The position numbers were made by a program, and so were the translations under genes. Under the pieces are notes generated by a model. It was not told where the DNA came from. It was given only the letters and a program-made list of their open reading frames with translations, and searched no databases. Positions 1 through 9,157 of a stretch of 64,000 bases of DNA are shown here, piece by piece. Source of the stretch: Myxococcaceae bacterium (GTDB lineage: Bacteria > Myxococcota > Myxococcia > Myxococcales > Myxococcaceae). The DNA lies in contig JAIBBR010000011.1 in assembly GCA_019694575.1 (NCBI GenBank), forward strand, positions 1 through 64,000, written 5' to 3'. Within the stretch, counting starts at the first letter, position 1. Each line of letters opens with the position of its first letter.

Positions 1-49
1 CCCTTGGAGAAAGCAGACGCCTTTACGCCAACGAAAACGCGTTATTGCG

Positions 50-568
50 TTATTCGTCTTTCTTCTTCGCGGCCGGCTGCTTGGCCTTGGCCTCACCTTT
101 GGGAGCGGCCTCTTTCTTCGGCGCTTCTTCTTTTGCCTTGGCTTCTTTCTTAGGAGCGGTGGCGGCTTCGGCCTTCTTCTCAGACTCCGCAGCGTCTTCT
201 TTCACCTTCTCGACGCGGTCCACCAACTCGAGCATCGCCATTTCGGTGGCATCGCCACGGCGGAAGCCAATTTTCAGCAGACGCGTGTAACCTCCAGGAC
301 GGTTTGCGTAGCGGTCCTTCAGTTCGCCAAACACCTTCGCCAAAATGGCGCGGTTATGAACGGTACGCTCAGCCAAACGTACATTGTGCAAACCACCTCG
401 CTTACCGAGGGTGATGATCTTCTCGGCCATGCGGCGCGCTTCTTTGGCCTTGGGAATGGTGGTGGTAATGCGCTCGTGCTCAAGCAATGACGTCACCATG
501 TTCTTCAACATCGCCAAGCGATGCGCGGTGGTGCGTTGGAGCTTACGGTGGGCAACTCGGTGTTCCAT
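50..568 (-). CDS. rplQ: 50S ribosomal protein L17 with a long Lys/Ala/Glu-rich C-terminal tail
   Basis: L17 is a large-subunit protein near the peptide exit tunnel. The first ~118 residues are the full L17 domain, opening with MEHRVAHRKL and carrying the conserved Lys/Arg-rich loop. The protein is 172 aa against about 127 in E. coli. The extra ~50 residues are low-complexity Ala/Lys/Glu (repeats of KKEA and KAKE) and probably disordered. It is the last gene of the alpha operon, downstream of rpoA as usual. An AAAGGT-like ribosome site lies about 8 nt before the ATG. Identification is certain; the role of the tail is unknown. Confidence 0.98.
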   Translation of the reverse strand: MEHRVAHRKLQRTTAHRLAMLKNMVTSLLEHERITTTIPKAKEARRMAEKIITLGKRGGLHNVRLAERTVHNRAILAKVFGELKDRYANRPGGYTRLLKIGFRRGDATEMAMLELVDRVEKVKEDAAESEKKAEAATAPKKEAKAKEEAPKKEAAPKGEAKAKQPAAKKKDE

Positions 569-624
569 GGTGGTGCTACCTTTCGTGTGAACCAGCCCGG
601 CCGTTCGAGGTACCGGGTGGAAAT

Positions 625-650
625 AACCCGCGGGGAGATTCCTGCGGGTT
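625..650 (-). promoter_or_regulatory. Inverted repeat between rpoA and rplQ
   Basis: A 7-bp stem (AACCCGC with GCGGGTT) plus a weaker inner stem lies in the 127-bp rpoA-rplQ spacer. On the minus (transcribed) strand it is followed by ATTTCC rather than a clean T run. It could be a leaky terminator or an RNA processing site that lowers rplQ relative to rpoA. The repeat is seen directly; the function is inferred. Confidence 0.35.
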
Positions 651-695
651 TTAACGAAGGCAGGGGTTCACCCCGCCCTCGAAAATCGAGCTGAA

Positions 696-1742
696 CTAAA
701 CGCGGGGAGCGCCGCCATTGGCGACCGGCGCAGGAGCTGCCGGCATTGTCTTCGGAGGCCAGTTCTCGAGCTTCATGCCAAGCGACAAACCCATCTCAGC
801 GAGAATTTCTTTGATCTCCTTGAGCGATTTGCGGCCGAAGTTTTTGGTCTTCAGCATCTCGGCTTCGGTGCGTTGCACCAAATCACCGATGGTCTTGATG
901 TTCGCTTGCTGCAGGCAGTTCGCTGAACGCACCGACAGTTCAAGCTCGTCAACCGAGCGGAAAAGGTTCTCGTTGAGCTTGGTCTCTTCTCTCGGCGACT
1001 CAACCAATACCGGCTCTTCGGTCTCATCGAAGTTGATGAATACAGTGAGCTGCTCTTTGATGATCTTCGCCGCGAAGGCCACTGCGTCTTGCGGGGTGAC
1101 TGAGCCGTCAGTCCACACCTCGAGCGAGAGCTTGTCGTAGTCGGTCTGTTGGCCGACGCGGGCATTGGTGACTTGGTAGTTCACCTTGCGCACAGGCGAA
1201 AAGAGCGAGTCAACGGGAATGGTGCCCAACGGAGCGCCTTGAACCTTGTTGTTCATCGCCGGCACGTAACCACGGCCGCGGCGGCAGCTCATCTCCATGC
1301 GCAGCTTGCCGCCTTCGGCAATCGTGCAAATGTGATGACCCGGGTTCAAAATTTCGATCTGATCGTCAGCAATGATGTCGCCGGCCTTCACCTCTTTGGG
1401 GCCTTCGACTTCGATACGAATCGTCTTTGGCTCGTTGGTGTGCATGCGAAGCAGCACTTCCTTCAAGTTCAGAACGATGTCGGTGACATCTTCAGACACT
1501 TCAGGAATGGTGGTGAACTCGTGCTCAACGCCTTCGATCTTGATGCTGGTAATCGACGCGCCCTGCAGGGAGTTCAGGAGCACCCGGCGAACCGAGTTGC
1601 CCAGAGTAGTGCCAAAACCGCGCTCCAAAGGCTCGGCGACGAACTTGCCGTAGGTCTGGGTCAGCGAGTCAGCATCGACCTCGAGCTTGCGGGGTTTGAT
1701 CAGATCTCGCCAGTTCTTCGCATTAAACGCCGTGTCTGCCAT
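696..1742 (-). CDS. rpoA: DNA-directed RNA polymerase alpha subunit
   Basis: Alpha dimerises to start core polymerase assembly, and its C-terminal domain contacts UP elements and activators. At 348 aa it shows the alpha N-terminal domain (residues ~10-235, with the [12 protein letters not shown]-type motif) and the C-terminal domain (~255-325, two helix-hairpin-helix segments, [10 protein letters not shown]). A Pro/Ala-rich tail of ~20 residues follows. The start is set at MADTAF because GGAGG lies 8 nt upstream; a start five codons earlier is open but less supported. It sits between rpsD and rplQ as in most bacteria. Confidence 0.98.
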   Translation of the reverse strand: MADTAFNAKNWRDLIKPRKLEVDADSLTQTYGKFVAEPLERGFGTTLGNSVRRVLLNSLQGASITSIKIEGVEHEFTTIPEVSEDVTDIVLNLKEVLLRMHTNEPKTIRIEVEGPKEVKAGDIIADDQIEILNPGHHICTIAEGGKLRMEMSCRRGRGYVPAMNNKVQGAPLGTIPVDSLFSPVRKVNYQVTNARVGQQTDYDKLSLEVWTDGSVTPQDAVAFAAKIIKEQLTVFINFDETEEPVLVESPREETKLNENLFRSVDELELSVRSANCLQQANIKTIGDLVQRTEAEMLKTKNFGRKSLKEIKEILAEMGLSLGMKLENWPPKTMPAAPAPVANGGAPRV

Positions 1743-1843
1743 GTGTACTGCCTCCATAAAGAAACGCCACCCACTTACCCGTCACAAGAACGGGAGGACG
1801 TTTCGTTAGAACTACAAAACGTATTTCGAAAAAGACGCGTCGA

Positions 1844-2470
1844 TTACTTCGAGTACAACTCGACGATCAGCTGCTCTTGAATCGGCATCGTCAGGTCTTC
1901 GCGGTTCGGAGCCGACTTCACGGTGCCCTTGAGCGCCTTCTTGTCGATCTCGATCCACTGCGGAACGCCACGGCGGTCAACTGTCTCGATGGCTTCTTGA
2001 ATACGCAGAACCTTCTTTGACTTGTCGTGCACTTCAATGCCCGTGCCCGGCTTGACGCTGAAAGAGGGAATGTTTACCCGCTTACCGTTCACAGTGAAGT
2101 GACCGTGGCGTACCAACTGACGCGCCTCGGCGCGCGTGTCGGCGAAGCCCATGCGGAACACCACGTTATCGAGACGGAGCTCCAACTGCTGGAGGAGCGT
2201 TTCACCGGTCTTGCCCTTGGCCGACGCAGCACGGTGAAAGTACCCACGAAACTGGCGCTCAAGCAGGCCGTACATGCGCTTGACCTTTTGCTTCTCACGC
2301 AACTGCACGCCATAGCCCGAAAACTTCACGCGGCCTTGACCGTGCTGGCCGGGGGGGTAGGGGCGGCGCTCGATTGCACACTTGTCGGTGTAGCAACGGT
2401 CACCCTTCAAATACATCTTCAGATTTTCACGCCGGCAGATCCGGCAGACGCTTGCGGTGTAACGGGCCAC
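1844..2470 (-). CDS. rpsD: 30S ribosomal protein S4 (zinc-binding form)
   Basis: S4 nucleates 30S assembly on 16S rRNA and in many bacteria represses its own operon. The 208-aa protein has the N-terminal S4 domain, then the S4 RNA-binding fold (~98-160). Cys9, Cys12, Cys26 and Cys31 form a CxxC...C...C cluster, so this is the zinc-binding (C+) version rather than the C- version of E. coli. It lies between rpsK and rpoA. Confidence 0.98.
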   Translation of the reverse strand: MARYTASVCRICRRENLKMYLKGDRCYTDKCAIERRPYPPGQHGQGRVKFSGYGVQLREKQKVKRMYGLLERQFRGYFHRAASAKGKTGETLLQQLELRLDNVVFRMGFADTRAEARQLVRHGHFTVNGKRVNIPSFSVKPGTGIEVHDKSKKVLRIQEAIETVDRRGVPQWIEIDKKALKGTVKSAPNREDLTMPIQEQLIVELYSK

Positions 2471-2520
2471 TTCAATCTCCTCACTTCATTGTTTCTAAAA
2501 GGTGGTCTAGGCCAAAAAAC

Positions 2521-2970
2521 TTAAACGCGACGACGCTTCGGCTGACGGCAGCCGTTGTGCGGAATCGGCGTCACGTCGCGAATTAACGAAATCTTCAAGC
2601 CAGCGGCGGCGATCGCGCGCAACGCTGATTCACGGCCAGCGCCAGGCCCCTTCACCAGCACCTGCACGTTCTTCAGGCCGTGCTCCATGGCCTTGGCGGC
2701 GGCATCACCCGCGGCGACCTGGGCGGCGAACGGAGTCGACTTGCGACTGCCTTTGAACCCACGTGCACCCGCTGACGACCAGGCAATCACATTGCCAGTC
2801 ACGTCGGTAATGGTGATCATGGTGTTGTTGAAGGTCGACTGAACGTGCACCATGCCGTTCAGAATGTTCTTCTTGGCCTTCTTGCTGCGCTTCTTCTCAC
2901 CCGCAGCTGCTTCAGGAGCCGCCGGCGCCGCTGCTGCTGCTGTCGTCGCTTCTTTGTTTTCTTCAGCCAT
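2521..2970 (-). CDS. rpsK: 30S ribosomal protein S11 with an Ala/Lys-rich N-terminal extension
   Basis: S11 forms part of the mRNA exit platform of the 30S subunit. The S11 core begins about residue 33 ([16 protein letters not shown]) and ends in the typical [10 protein letters not shown]. The protein is 149 aa; about 25 extra N-terminal residues (Ala-rich, then KKRSKKAKK) are added relative to E. coli S11. It is in the usual place between rpsM and rpsD. Confidence 0.98.
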   Translation of the reverse strand: MAEENKEATTAAAAAPAAPEAAAGEKKRSKKAKKNILNGMVHVQSTFNNTMITITDVTGNVIAWSSAGARGFKGSRKSTPFAAQVAAGDAAAKAMEHGLKNVQVLVKGPGAGRESALRAIAAAGLKISLIRDVTPIPHNGCRQPKRRRV

Positions 2971-3037
2971 TTCGTTGTTCTCTTTTTCTTTTAGGTAATC
3001 ACCCCGCTCTACACATAAGCGGAGCCGTCAATGAAAA

Positions 3038-3427
3038 TTATGCCTTGGCCGCCGGGGTGGCTGGCTTGGCGCGCACGATGCCGCGCTTGGGGCCTTTACG
3101 GGTGCGGCTGTTGGTGTGCGTACGCTGACCGCGCACAGGCAGACCTTTGCGGTGACGCAGACCGCGGTAGCAGCCCAGGTCCATCAGACGCTTGATGTTC
3201 ATCGTCACTTCGCGGCGCAGATCGCCCTCGACCTTGTAGTCGGCCTCAATGATGTCGCGAATCTTGCGGGCCTGATCTTCGGTCAGGTCTTTGGTGCGGG
3301 TCGGTCCAGGAATACCGGCCTTGGCGCAAATGTCGGCGGCGGACTTTTTGCCGATGCCGTAGATGTATTGCAGCGAAATCACCACGCGCTTTGCGGGGGG
3401 CAAATCAACACCAGAAATACGAGCCAT
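3038..3427 (-). CDS. rpsM: 30S ribosomal protein S13
   Basis: S13 sits at the head of the 30S subunit and contacts the P-site tRNA and bridge B1. The 129-aa product starts [10 protein letters not shown] and has the helix-two-turn-helix RNA-binding fold. The basic C-terminal tail ([13 protein letters not shown]) reaches towards tRNA. It follows rpmJ in the alpha operon. Confidence 0.98.
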   Translation of the reverse strand: MARISGVDLPPAKRVVISLQYIYGIGKKSAADICAKAGIPGPTRTKDLTEDQARKIRDIIEADYKVEGDLRREVTMNIKRLMDLGCYRGLRHRKGLPVRGQRTHTNSRTRKGPKRGIVRAKPATPAAKA

Positions 3428-3476
3428 CGATCTTCACCTTCAATGTGTGTGCTGCGAGTTGGTCTAGAGCTGTTTT

Positions 3477-3593
3477 TTAGCCCTGGCGCTGCTTGTGTCG
3501 GGGGTTGGCGGCGCAGATCACCCGCACCGTGCCCTTACGGCGAATCACTTTGCATTTGTCACAGATCTTTTTCACTGACGCGCGAACCTTCAT
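3477..3593 (-). CDS. rpmJ: 50S ribosomal protein L36 (zinc-ribbon form)
   Basis: A 38-residue reading frame from ATG at 3593 to TAA at 3477 encodes [14 protein letters not shown] followed by a basic segment and ...[12 protein letters not shown]. Cys11, Cys14, Cys27 and the late His make the C+ zinc ribbon of L36, the smallest 50S protein. It sits between infA and rpsM, its normal neighbours. Length and motif match the family exactly. Confidence 0.97.
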   Translation of the reverse strand: MKVRASVKKICDKCKVIRRKGTVRVICAANPRHKQRQG

Positions 3594-3638
3594 GACACCC
3601 TCTTCAAAAAAACGAAAAAACTTTGGAGCTGACGAAAG

Positions 3639-3863
3639 TTACTTGGCCCGATAGGTGATGCGACCGCGTGAAAGGTCATATGGCGACAATTCGACCTTCA
3701 CTTTGTCTCCCGGGAGAATGCGAATGAAGTGCATGCGCATTTTCCCCGAGATGTGCGCGAGAACGATGTGACCTGACCCGTTGTCCAATTTCACGCGAAA
3801 CATCGCGTTGGGCAGGGGCTCCATCACGGTTCCCTCGACTTCAATGGCATCATCTTTCGGCAA
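3639..3863 (-). CDS. infA: Translation initiation factor IF-1
   Basis: IF-1 is an OB-fold protein that blocks the A site during initiation. The reading frame can be extended upstream to an ATG at 3980 (113 aa), but the family begins at about [14 protein letters not shown] at 3863 preceded by CCGGGG about 7 nt upstream gives 74 aa, close to the usual 72, so that start is preferred. Two residues (Ser-Gly) are inserted in the [12 protein letters not shown] hairpin loop compared with common IF-1. map, which often lies between adk and infA, is absent. Confidence 0.93.
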   Translation of the reverse strand: MPKDDAIEVEGTVMEPLPNAMFRVKLDNGSGHIVLAHISGKMRMHFIRILPGDKVKVELSPYDLSRGRITYRAK

Positions 3864-4007
3864 CAGAAACCCCGGTTTTCCACTGGTTGAACGACAAAAG
3901 AGCCGCGCCCATACCACTATGTACGACATTTGCGCAAGAGCACCTGAGACTCGTGCTTTTTTTGCAATTTTTTCAGACATTTACAAAGGCTTTCCCCGCC
4001 CTTTGTT

Positions 4008-4814
4008 TTAACGACCGATCGCATGTTTGATGCCGGCGTAGATCTCTTCGAGAGTGCCCACACCTTCTACTTTGGCCAAGCTGCCCTCTCGGGCATAAAA
4101 ATTTTTGAGCGGCGCAGTGTCGCGGGCGTAAATCTCAAGGCGCTTGAGAACCGTTTCGGGCGTGTCATCAGCACGGCCGCGCGCTTTCATGCGTTCGACG
4201 ATGACTTCATTGGGAACTTCGAGCGAAATAACCTTATCGATACGTTTGCCTTGCGCTGCCAGCGCCTTGGTGAGCGCTTGGGCTTGAGGCACCGTTCGTG
4301 GAAAGCCATCGAGCACGAAGCCATTTTGGCAATCATCGGCAGTGAGGCGCTCGTTGACGATGCCGATCACGATCTCGTCAGGCACCAACTTGCCTTCGGC
4401 CATCAGCGGCCCCGCCTGCTGACCAAGCGGCGTGCCCTGGCGAACAGCTTCACGTAAAATCTCACCCGTGGAGATCTGCGGCAGATTGAACTCCTTGATC
4501 AACATCTGCGCTTGGGTGCCTTTGCCGGCCCCCGGCGGCCCCAAGAAAATCAAATTCAGGCCACCCGCAAAGGGCTTACCAGAATGAACTTCAGCAATGT
4601 GCGCAGTGGGTTTGAGCATGCGCCGTGCCTTCGCCGCGGTTCGCTTCTTGGCCGCACCCTTTGTCGAGGGTCTCGCGCGAATGGCTTTCTTTGCCACCTT
4701 CTTCGTGACAACGGTCTTCGCAGCCGACTTTCGCTTTGAGGGCTTGACCGACTTAGCGGTTACTTTTCGGTTCACGGCCTTCTTGCCCGGCCGCGACGTC
4801 TTCTTGGTCTTCAA
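4008..4814 (-). CDS. adk: Adenylate kinase with an ~85-residue histone H1-like N-terminal extension
   Basis: Adenylate kinase interconverts ATP + AMP and 2 ADP in the cytoplasm. The catalytic core starts near residue 87: P-loop GPPGAGKGT (92-100), the AMP-site DGFPRT motif, and a short LID (ARGRADDTPE) with no zinc finger, so it is the short type. The ~85 residues before the core are Lys/Ala/Arg-rich (KKA, AAKK, KSVKPSKRKS), resembling histone H1 tails. The long form starts at a TTG with GGGGGA upstream; an internal ATG at 4619 would give a form with only ~20 extra residues. secY lies upstream and infA downstream. Confidence 0.95.
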   Translation of the reverse strand: MKTKKTSRPGKKAVNRKVTAKSVKPSKRKSAAKTVVTKKVAKKAIRARPSTKGAAKKRTAAKARRMLKPTAHIAEVHSGKPFAGGLNLIFLGPPGAGKGTQAQMLIKEFNLPQISTGEILREAVRQGTPLGQQAGPLMAEGKLVPDEIVIGIVNERLTADDCQNGFVLDGFPRTVPQAQALTKALAAQGKRIDKVISLEVPNEVIVERMKARGRADDTPETVLKRLEIYARDTAPLKNFYAREGSLAKVEGVGTLEEIYAGIKHAIGR

Positions 4815-4862
4815 GAGCAGTTCCCCCTGCTTGAGATCAATCTGCGGTTCGGTTCAAAGAGA

Positions 4863-6197
4863 CTAGGCCGCTGCCCGTAACCGGCCGCGAATGCGGGGGC
4901 CACGCGGCCCTGCAAAACCTTCGTAGTTACGTGAAATGAGGTGCTGCTCAATTTGCTGTACGGTGTCGAGCGCCACGCCGACCACAATCAACAAACCGGT
5001 CCCGCCGAACTGAAACGGAATGTTGAAAGACCCTGAGAGCGCAAATGGAATCACACAAACCGTCGCCAAGTACACGCCGCCGCCAAACGTCAAACGGTTC
5101 AATACGCGCTCGATGAAGTTCGCCGTTTGCTGGCCAGGTCGAATACCGGGAATGTACCCACCCTGCTTTTTGATGTTGTCAGCCACGTCGTCAGAGCGAA
5201 AAGTGAGTGAAGTGTAAAAAAAGGCAAAGAAGATAATCAGCAGCACGTAGAAGCCGCTGTACAACCAGAGATTGTTCTGAATGCTCTGGAAGCGCCCAAA
5301 GAACGGGAACCAGCCGCTCAACGTCGCGGGAAAAGACAACAGCGCACTGGCAAAAATGGGCGGAATCACCCCCGAGGCGTTTACCTTGATCGGAAAATAT
5401 GTCGCCTGGCCCGCGATGGTGCGACGCCCGGCCATGCGCTTAGCGTACTGCACCGGAATGCGTCGCATGCCACGCTCGATGTAAACGACGCCTGCTATCA
5501 CCATGATGATGAACGCCAAAATGGCGAGCGCCGACCCTACCGACAACGCGTCGGTCTTCACCATATTGTAGAACGCGGTGATGCTATGCGGCAGACCCGC
5601 CACAATACCGGCGAAGATGATCAGCGAAATGCCGTTGCCGATACCGTTTTCGGTGATGCGTTCGCCCAGCCACATAATGAAGGCAGTACCCGCGGTGAGG
5701 GTTATCACCGTCATCAGGCGAAAGTAGATACCGGTGTTGTGAACAACGATGGTTTCGATGCCTGAGCCAGCACCGTGATCGCGGCCAATGCGAGATAAAA
5801 ATTCAGCGATCGCAAAACCCTGAAAAATAGAGAGAACGATGGTGCCGTAGCGGGTGTACTGATTAATTTTCTGCCGTCCACCGGCCCCTTCTTTCTGCAA
5901 CGCCTCGAGGCTCGGCACCACCACAGTCAGCAGCTGCATGATGATCGATGCCGAGACGTAGGGCGTAATACCCAACGCGAAAATCGACATGTTGCTCAAT
6001 GCGCCGCCCGAGAACATGTTGAACAGGTTGAGCAACCCGCCCTGTTGGCTCATGTAGTCGTTCATCGCCGACCGGTCGACACCAGGGGTAGAGATGAAGA
6101 CACCCAGGCGGTATACCGCCAAGAGCACAACGGTGTAGGCCAACCGCGTTCGCAGCTCAGCTACCCGGAAGACGTTCGAAATGGCATTCAACGCCAC
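4863..6197 (-). CDS. secY: Preprotein translocase subunit SecY
   Basis: SecY is the pore-forming subunit of the Sec translocon in the inner membrane. The 444-aa product has ten predicted membrane helices, an N-terminal start (MALNAISNVFRVAELR) typical of the family, the plug segment after TM1, and the cytoplasmic loop TM8-TM9 (NRLTFGGG...). It keeps its conserved place between rplO and adk in the spc operon. Confidence 0.98.
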   Translation of the reverse strand: MALNAISNVFRVAELRTRLAYTVVLLAVYRLGVFISTPGVDRSAMNDYMSQQGGLLNLFNMFSGGALSNMSIFALGITPYVSASIIMQLLTVVVPSLEALQKEGAGGRQKINQYTRYGTIVLSIFQGFAIAEFLSRIGRDHGAGSGIETIVVHNTGIYFRLMTVITLTAGTAFIMWLGERITENGIGNGISLIIFAGIVAGLPHSITAFYNMVKTDALSVGSALAILAFIIMVIAGVVYIERGMRRIPVQYAKRMAGRRTIAGQATYFPIKVNASGVIPPIFASALLSFPATLSGWFPFFGRFQSIQNNLWLYSGFYVLLIIFFAFFYTSLTFRSDDVADNIKKQGGYIPGIRPGQQTANFIERVLNRLTFGGGVYLATVCVIPFALSGSFNIPFQFGGTGLLIVVGVALDTVQQIEQHLISRNYEGFAGPRGPRIRGRLRAAA

Positions 6198-6251
6198 GGT
6201 ACATTCCTTCCCGACGTATCAACTGTCGAACGGCACACTAACCATGAACGA

Positions 6252-6782
6252 CTACTTGGCCACTGCAGGGGTCTTTACGGCCTTAACGCCCTTGCCTGCG
6301 TGTGCCTTGGCGGCACCTTCTGGCTTGTGCGCAACCATCGGCATCTCTTCAGCCGTACCACCCACCTTAGAGATCGCCTGCTTCGCACTCTCGGAAAACT
6401 TGTGAGCACGAACAATGAGCTTTCTGCTCAACTTGCCAGAACCGAGCACCTTGATGCCGTGCCACTGGCCTTTGACCAAACCGGCTTTGCGAAGAACCGC
6501 CTCATCAACCAACGAGCCCGCTCCGAATTGCTCGAGATCGCCCGTGTTGACGATCGCGTAATAAATGCGGTTGGGTGAGTTAAAACCGAACTTGGGCAGC
6601 CGGCGTTGCAGCGGGCTTTGACCACCCTCGAAACCTTCGAAGTGCATATTGCCGGAGCGGGCCTTTTGACCCTTGCCGCCGCGACCGGCAGTCTTGCCCA
6701 AACCACTGCCTTGGCCACGGCCCACCCGCTTCTTGCGGTGGCGAGACTGGTAAGGCGCTTTCAAAGAGTGCAACGTCGTCAT
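6252..6782 (-). CDS. rplO: 50S ribosomal protein L15
   Basis: L15 is a late-assembly 50S protein. The N-terminal basic, Gly-rich segment (KKRVGRGQGSGLGKTAGRGGKGQKAR) is diagnostic. The product is 176 aa against 144 in E. coli. The added ~30 C-terminal residues are Ala/Lys-rich (AHAGKGVKAVKTPAVAK). It lies between rpmD and secY. Confidence 0.98.
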   Translation of the reverse strand: MTTLHSLKAPYQSRHRKKRVGRGQGSGLGKTAGRGGKGQKARSGNMHFEGFEGGQSPLQRRLPKFGFNSPNRIYYAIVNTGDLEQFGAGSLVDEAVLRKAGLVKGQWHGIKVLGSGKLSRKLIVRAHKFSESAKQAISKVGGTAEEMPMVAHKPEGAAKAHAGKGVKAVKTPAVAK

Positions 6783-6804
6783 GGCAAAAACCTTTCGTTA
6801 CTTC

Positions 6805-7077
6805 TTATTTCTTGGCCGCGGCCTTCGCTGCTTCAGCGCGGGCCAGTTCACGCACCCGAACCTTGCGGGGCTTGCGGCGTGCCGAGGGCTTGGGATCTTG
6901 TTTCACCACTTCGGCAGTCACCAGGTGTTGAAGCTTCTTCACCATGCCCCGAACTTCTGGGGTGTCTTTGAGAATCTTCTCGTCGCCAAACTTCTTCAGG
7001 CCCAACCCGGCGATAGTGGCCAGTTGACGCTCTGATGAACCCGCGAAGCTCTTTATCAACGTAATCTTCAGACCCAT
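6805..7077 (-). CDS. rpmD: 50S ribosomal protein L30 with a basic C-terminal extension
   Basis: The first ~58 residues (MGLKITLIKSFAG ... GMVKKLQHLVTAE) are the complete L30 fold. About 30 further residues are Lys/Arg/Ala-rich (KPSARRKPRKVRVRELARAEAAKAAAKK) and are absent from E. coli L30 (59 aa). The gene starts 2 nt after the end of rpsE and is followed by rplO. Confidence 0.97.
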   Translation of the reverse strand: MGLKITLIKSFAGSSERQLATIAGLGLKKFGDEKILKDTPEVRGMVKKLQHLVTAEVVKQDPKPSARRKPRKVRVRELARAEAAKAAAKK

Positions 7078-7079
7078 GA

Positions 7080-7604
7080 CTAGTTCCTCGCCTCGGTGTT
7101 GTTGCCCTTGCCGAAACGAATCTCCTTACCGCGAAGACGCGACACTTGGTCAGGAGAACGCAGCTGCTTGAGACCCGCCACTGTGGCCTTGAGCACGTTG
7201 TGAGGGTTACGCGACCCCTGGCTCTTGGTGAGAATATTGCGAATACCGGCGGCCTCGAGCACCGCGCGAACCGCGCCACCAGCAATCACGCCCGTACCTT
7301 CGCTGGCTGGCTTGAGCAGCACTTGGCCTGCGCCAAAGTGACCCAGCGCCTCGTGGGGAATGGTGTGCGCCATCAGGGGAACCTTAAACAGGTTCTTCTT
7401 GGCATTCTCTCCACCTTTGCGAATGGCCTCAGGCACTTCATTCGCCTTACCCAAGCCCACGCCCACGTGGCCGTTGCCGTCACCTACCACCACCAGCGCC
7501 GAAAAGCTGAAACGCCGGCCACCCTTCACCACCTTGGCCACGCGGTTGATGCTCACCACGCGATCTTGGAGGTCGAGGTCATCACTCTTGATTGGAATCG
7601 CCAT
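7080..7604 (-). CDS. rpsE: 30S ribosomal protein S5
   Basis: S5 helps keep decoding accurate and unwinds mRNA at the entry channel. The 174-aa protein has the N-terminal double-stranded RNA-binding domain ([30 protein letters not shown]) and the C-terminal S5 domain. An AAGGAA site lies about 8 nt before the ATG. It is tightly packed between rplR and rpmD. Confidence 0.98.
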   Translation of the reverse strand: MAIPIKSDDLDLQDRVVSINRVAKVVKGGRRFSFSALVVVGDGNGHVGVGLGKANEVPEAIRKGGENAKKNLFKVPLMAHTIPHEALGHFGAGQVLLKPASEGTGVIAGGAVRAVLEAAGIRNILTKSQGSRNPHNVLKATVAGLKQLRSPDQVSRLRGKEIRFGKGNNTEARN

Positions 7605-7649
7605 TCGAAAAGTTCCTTTGTCCTTTTGCGCCCAAGCAGGGCAGTCTTT

Positions 7650-8003
7650 TTAGAGAGCCAACCCTGCTTCACGCGCCGCGTCAGCCACGGCAGCGATTCG
7701 CCCGTGGTACGGGCAGCCATTGCGGTCAAACACCACCGCATCGATTTTTGCCGCCTTGCACTTCTCGGCGATCAGCTTGCCGACACGCTTCGCGTCTTCA
7801 CGCTTGTCACCATCGTCTTTGCCTTTGAGTTCTTTCGACAATGACGAGGCGAACGCAACCGTGCGGCCAGTGCTGTCGTCGATGACCTGCGCATAAATGT
7901 AGCGCAGCGACTTGTAAACCGACATGCGCGGGCGGGCCGTCGTTCCGGACACCTTTTTACGAATGCGTGCTTTTCTTTTTTCAACAGGAGTGAGCTTCGA
8001 CAT
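7650..8003 (-). CDS. rplR: 50S ribosomal protein L18
   Basis: L18 binds 5S rRNA and brings it into the 50S subunit. The 117-aa product begins with a short basic segment ([13 protein letters not shown]) and continues with the family pattern [20 protein letters not shown] and a C-terminal [21 protein letters not shown]. Length equals that of E. coli. It lies between rplF and rpsE. Confidence 0.98.
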   Translation of the reverse strand: MSKLTPVEKRKARIRKKVSGTTARPRMSVYKSLRYIYAQVIDDSTGRTVAFASSLSKELKGKDDGDKREDAKRVGKLIAEKCKAAKIDAVVFDRNGCPYHGRIAAVADAAREAGLAL

Positions 8004-8066
8004 GTGACTACCCTTTCCTTCTGCGAGAGATAACGCGTTCCCCTCGCAGATGATGCGGGCCGCAAA

Positions 8067-8636
8067 TTACGCGGTGCCCGTCTTGCCTTCCTTGCGGCGA
8101 ACCCGCTCGTCAGCCAATTTGATGCCCTTGCCTTTGTACGGCTCGGGGGGGCGCAATGCCCGAATCTTCACTGCGGTCAAACCCACCAATTCTCGGTTCG
8201 ACGACCGCAAGAAAAGATCGATGGTCGGCAGTGTGTCTTCAGTGCGGGGCGTCTTACCCACTTCAGCAGTTACGCCTTCGGGCAGGTCGAACACCACTGG
8301 GTGCGAGTAACCGAGGGCAAAGTGAATTTGCTTGCCCTTGACTTCGGCACGGTAACCGACGCCGCGAATCGCCAATGCCTTTTCCCACCCCGTGCTCACG
8401 CCCTTGGCTGCATTGGCCATGATCGACCGCGTAAGCCCGTGCAGCGCGCGGTGCTTGCGCGACTCAGACGGCCGACTGACCGTTAGTACGCCGTCTTTTA
8501 CCGAGATAGTAATTTCGGTGTTGGGAATTTTTACGTCGAGTTTGCCCTTGGGGCCCTCGAACTTGACCATACCGCCAGCCACGGTGGCCTTGGTCTTGTC
8601 TTCTAGCTTAATGGGTAATTTTCCGATGCGGCTCAT
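8067..8636 (-). CDS. rplF: 50S ribosomal protein L6
   Basis: L6 sits near the factor-binding site of the 50S subunit. The start MSRIGKLPI and the C-terminal RPPEPYKGKGIKL signature are typical. At 189 aa it is about ten residues longer than E. coli L6. It lies between rpsH and rplR. Confidence 0.98.
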   Translation of the reverse strand: MSRIGKLPIKLEDKTKATVAGGMVKFEGPKGKLDVKIPNTEITISVKDGVLTVSRPSESRKHRALHGLTRSIMANAAKGVSTGWEKALAIRGVGYRAEVKGKQIHFALGYSHPVVFDLPEGVTAEVGKTPRTEDTLPTIDLFLRSSNRELVGLTAVKIRALRPPEPYKGKGIKLADERVRRKEGKTGTA

Positions 8637-8650
8637 GGCTTATCTGGCTC

Positions 8651-9049
8651 CTAGTACACGGTGCAGATGAGCTCGCCGCCCACCTTCTGCTTGCGGGCTT
8701 CTTGGTCGCCCATCACACCACGCGACGTCGAAAGAATTGAAATACCCATGCCGCCCATCACGCGAGGAATTTCACGCGTATTGACGTAGCGACGCAGACC
8801 TGGCCTCGAGACACGACGAATACCTTGAATCACCGGCGTACGGTCAGGGCCGTACTTCAACATCACGGTCATTTCGTTTTGGGGCTTTTTCTCGTGCACC
8901 ACGAAGTCGGCGATGAAGCCTTCTTCTTTGAGCACCCGAGCAACCTGCGCCTTCAAGTTCGAGGCGGGCAGCACCATTTTGTCGTGACGCGCACGCGAAG
9001 CGTTGCGCAGACGGGTCAGCATATCGCCGACGGGATCATTGAGAACCAT
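8651..9049 (-). CDS. rpsH: 30S ribosomal protein S8
   Basis: S8 is a primary 16S rRNA binder and in enterobacteria is the repressor of the spc operon. The 132-aa product starts with the conserved [13 protein letters not shown] and ends with the [26 protein letters not shown] signature. It follows rplE directly; the usual rpsN is missing from between them. Confidence 0.98.
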   Translation of the reverse strand: MVLNDPVGDMLTRLRNASRARHDKMVLPASNLKAQVARVLKEEGFIADFVVHEKKPQNEMTVMLKYGPDRTPVIQGIRRVSRPGLRRYVNTREIPRVMGGMGISILSTSRGVMGDQEARKQKVGGELICTVY

Positions 9050-9157
9050 TCGTCACCTACGGCGCGGGCTTTTGGTTGCCCAAGTTCCCGCGCCTCCTAA
9101 AGTTCGTTTGCGCCGTTCCGAGCCAATCTCGGGAGGTTCGCCAACGGGTGTTACTGT

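Noticed and set aside
1149-1880. Long plus-strand frame over rpoA
   Set aside because: It is antisense to a certain gene, has His/Arg-rich low-quality composition and no ribosome site.
3864-3980. 39-codon N-terminal extension of IF-1
   Set aside because: Not family-like, no ribosome site at 3980, while a TTG with GGGG upstream gives the normal length.
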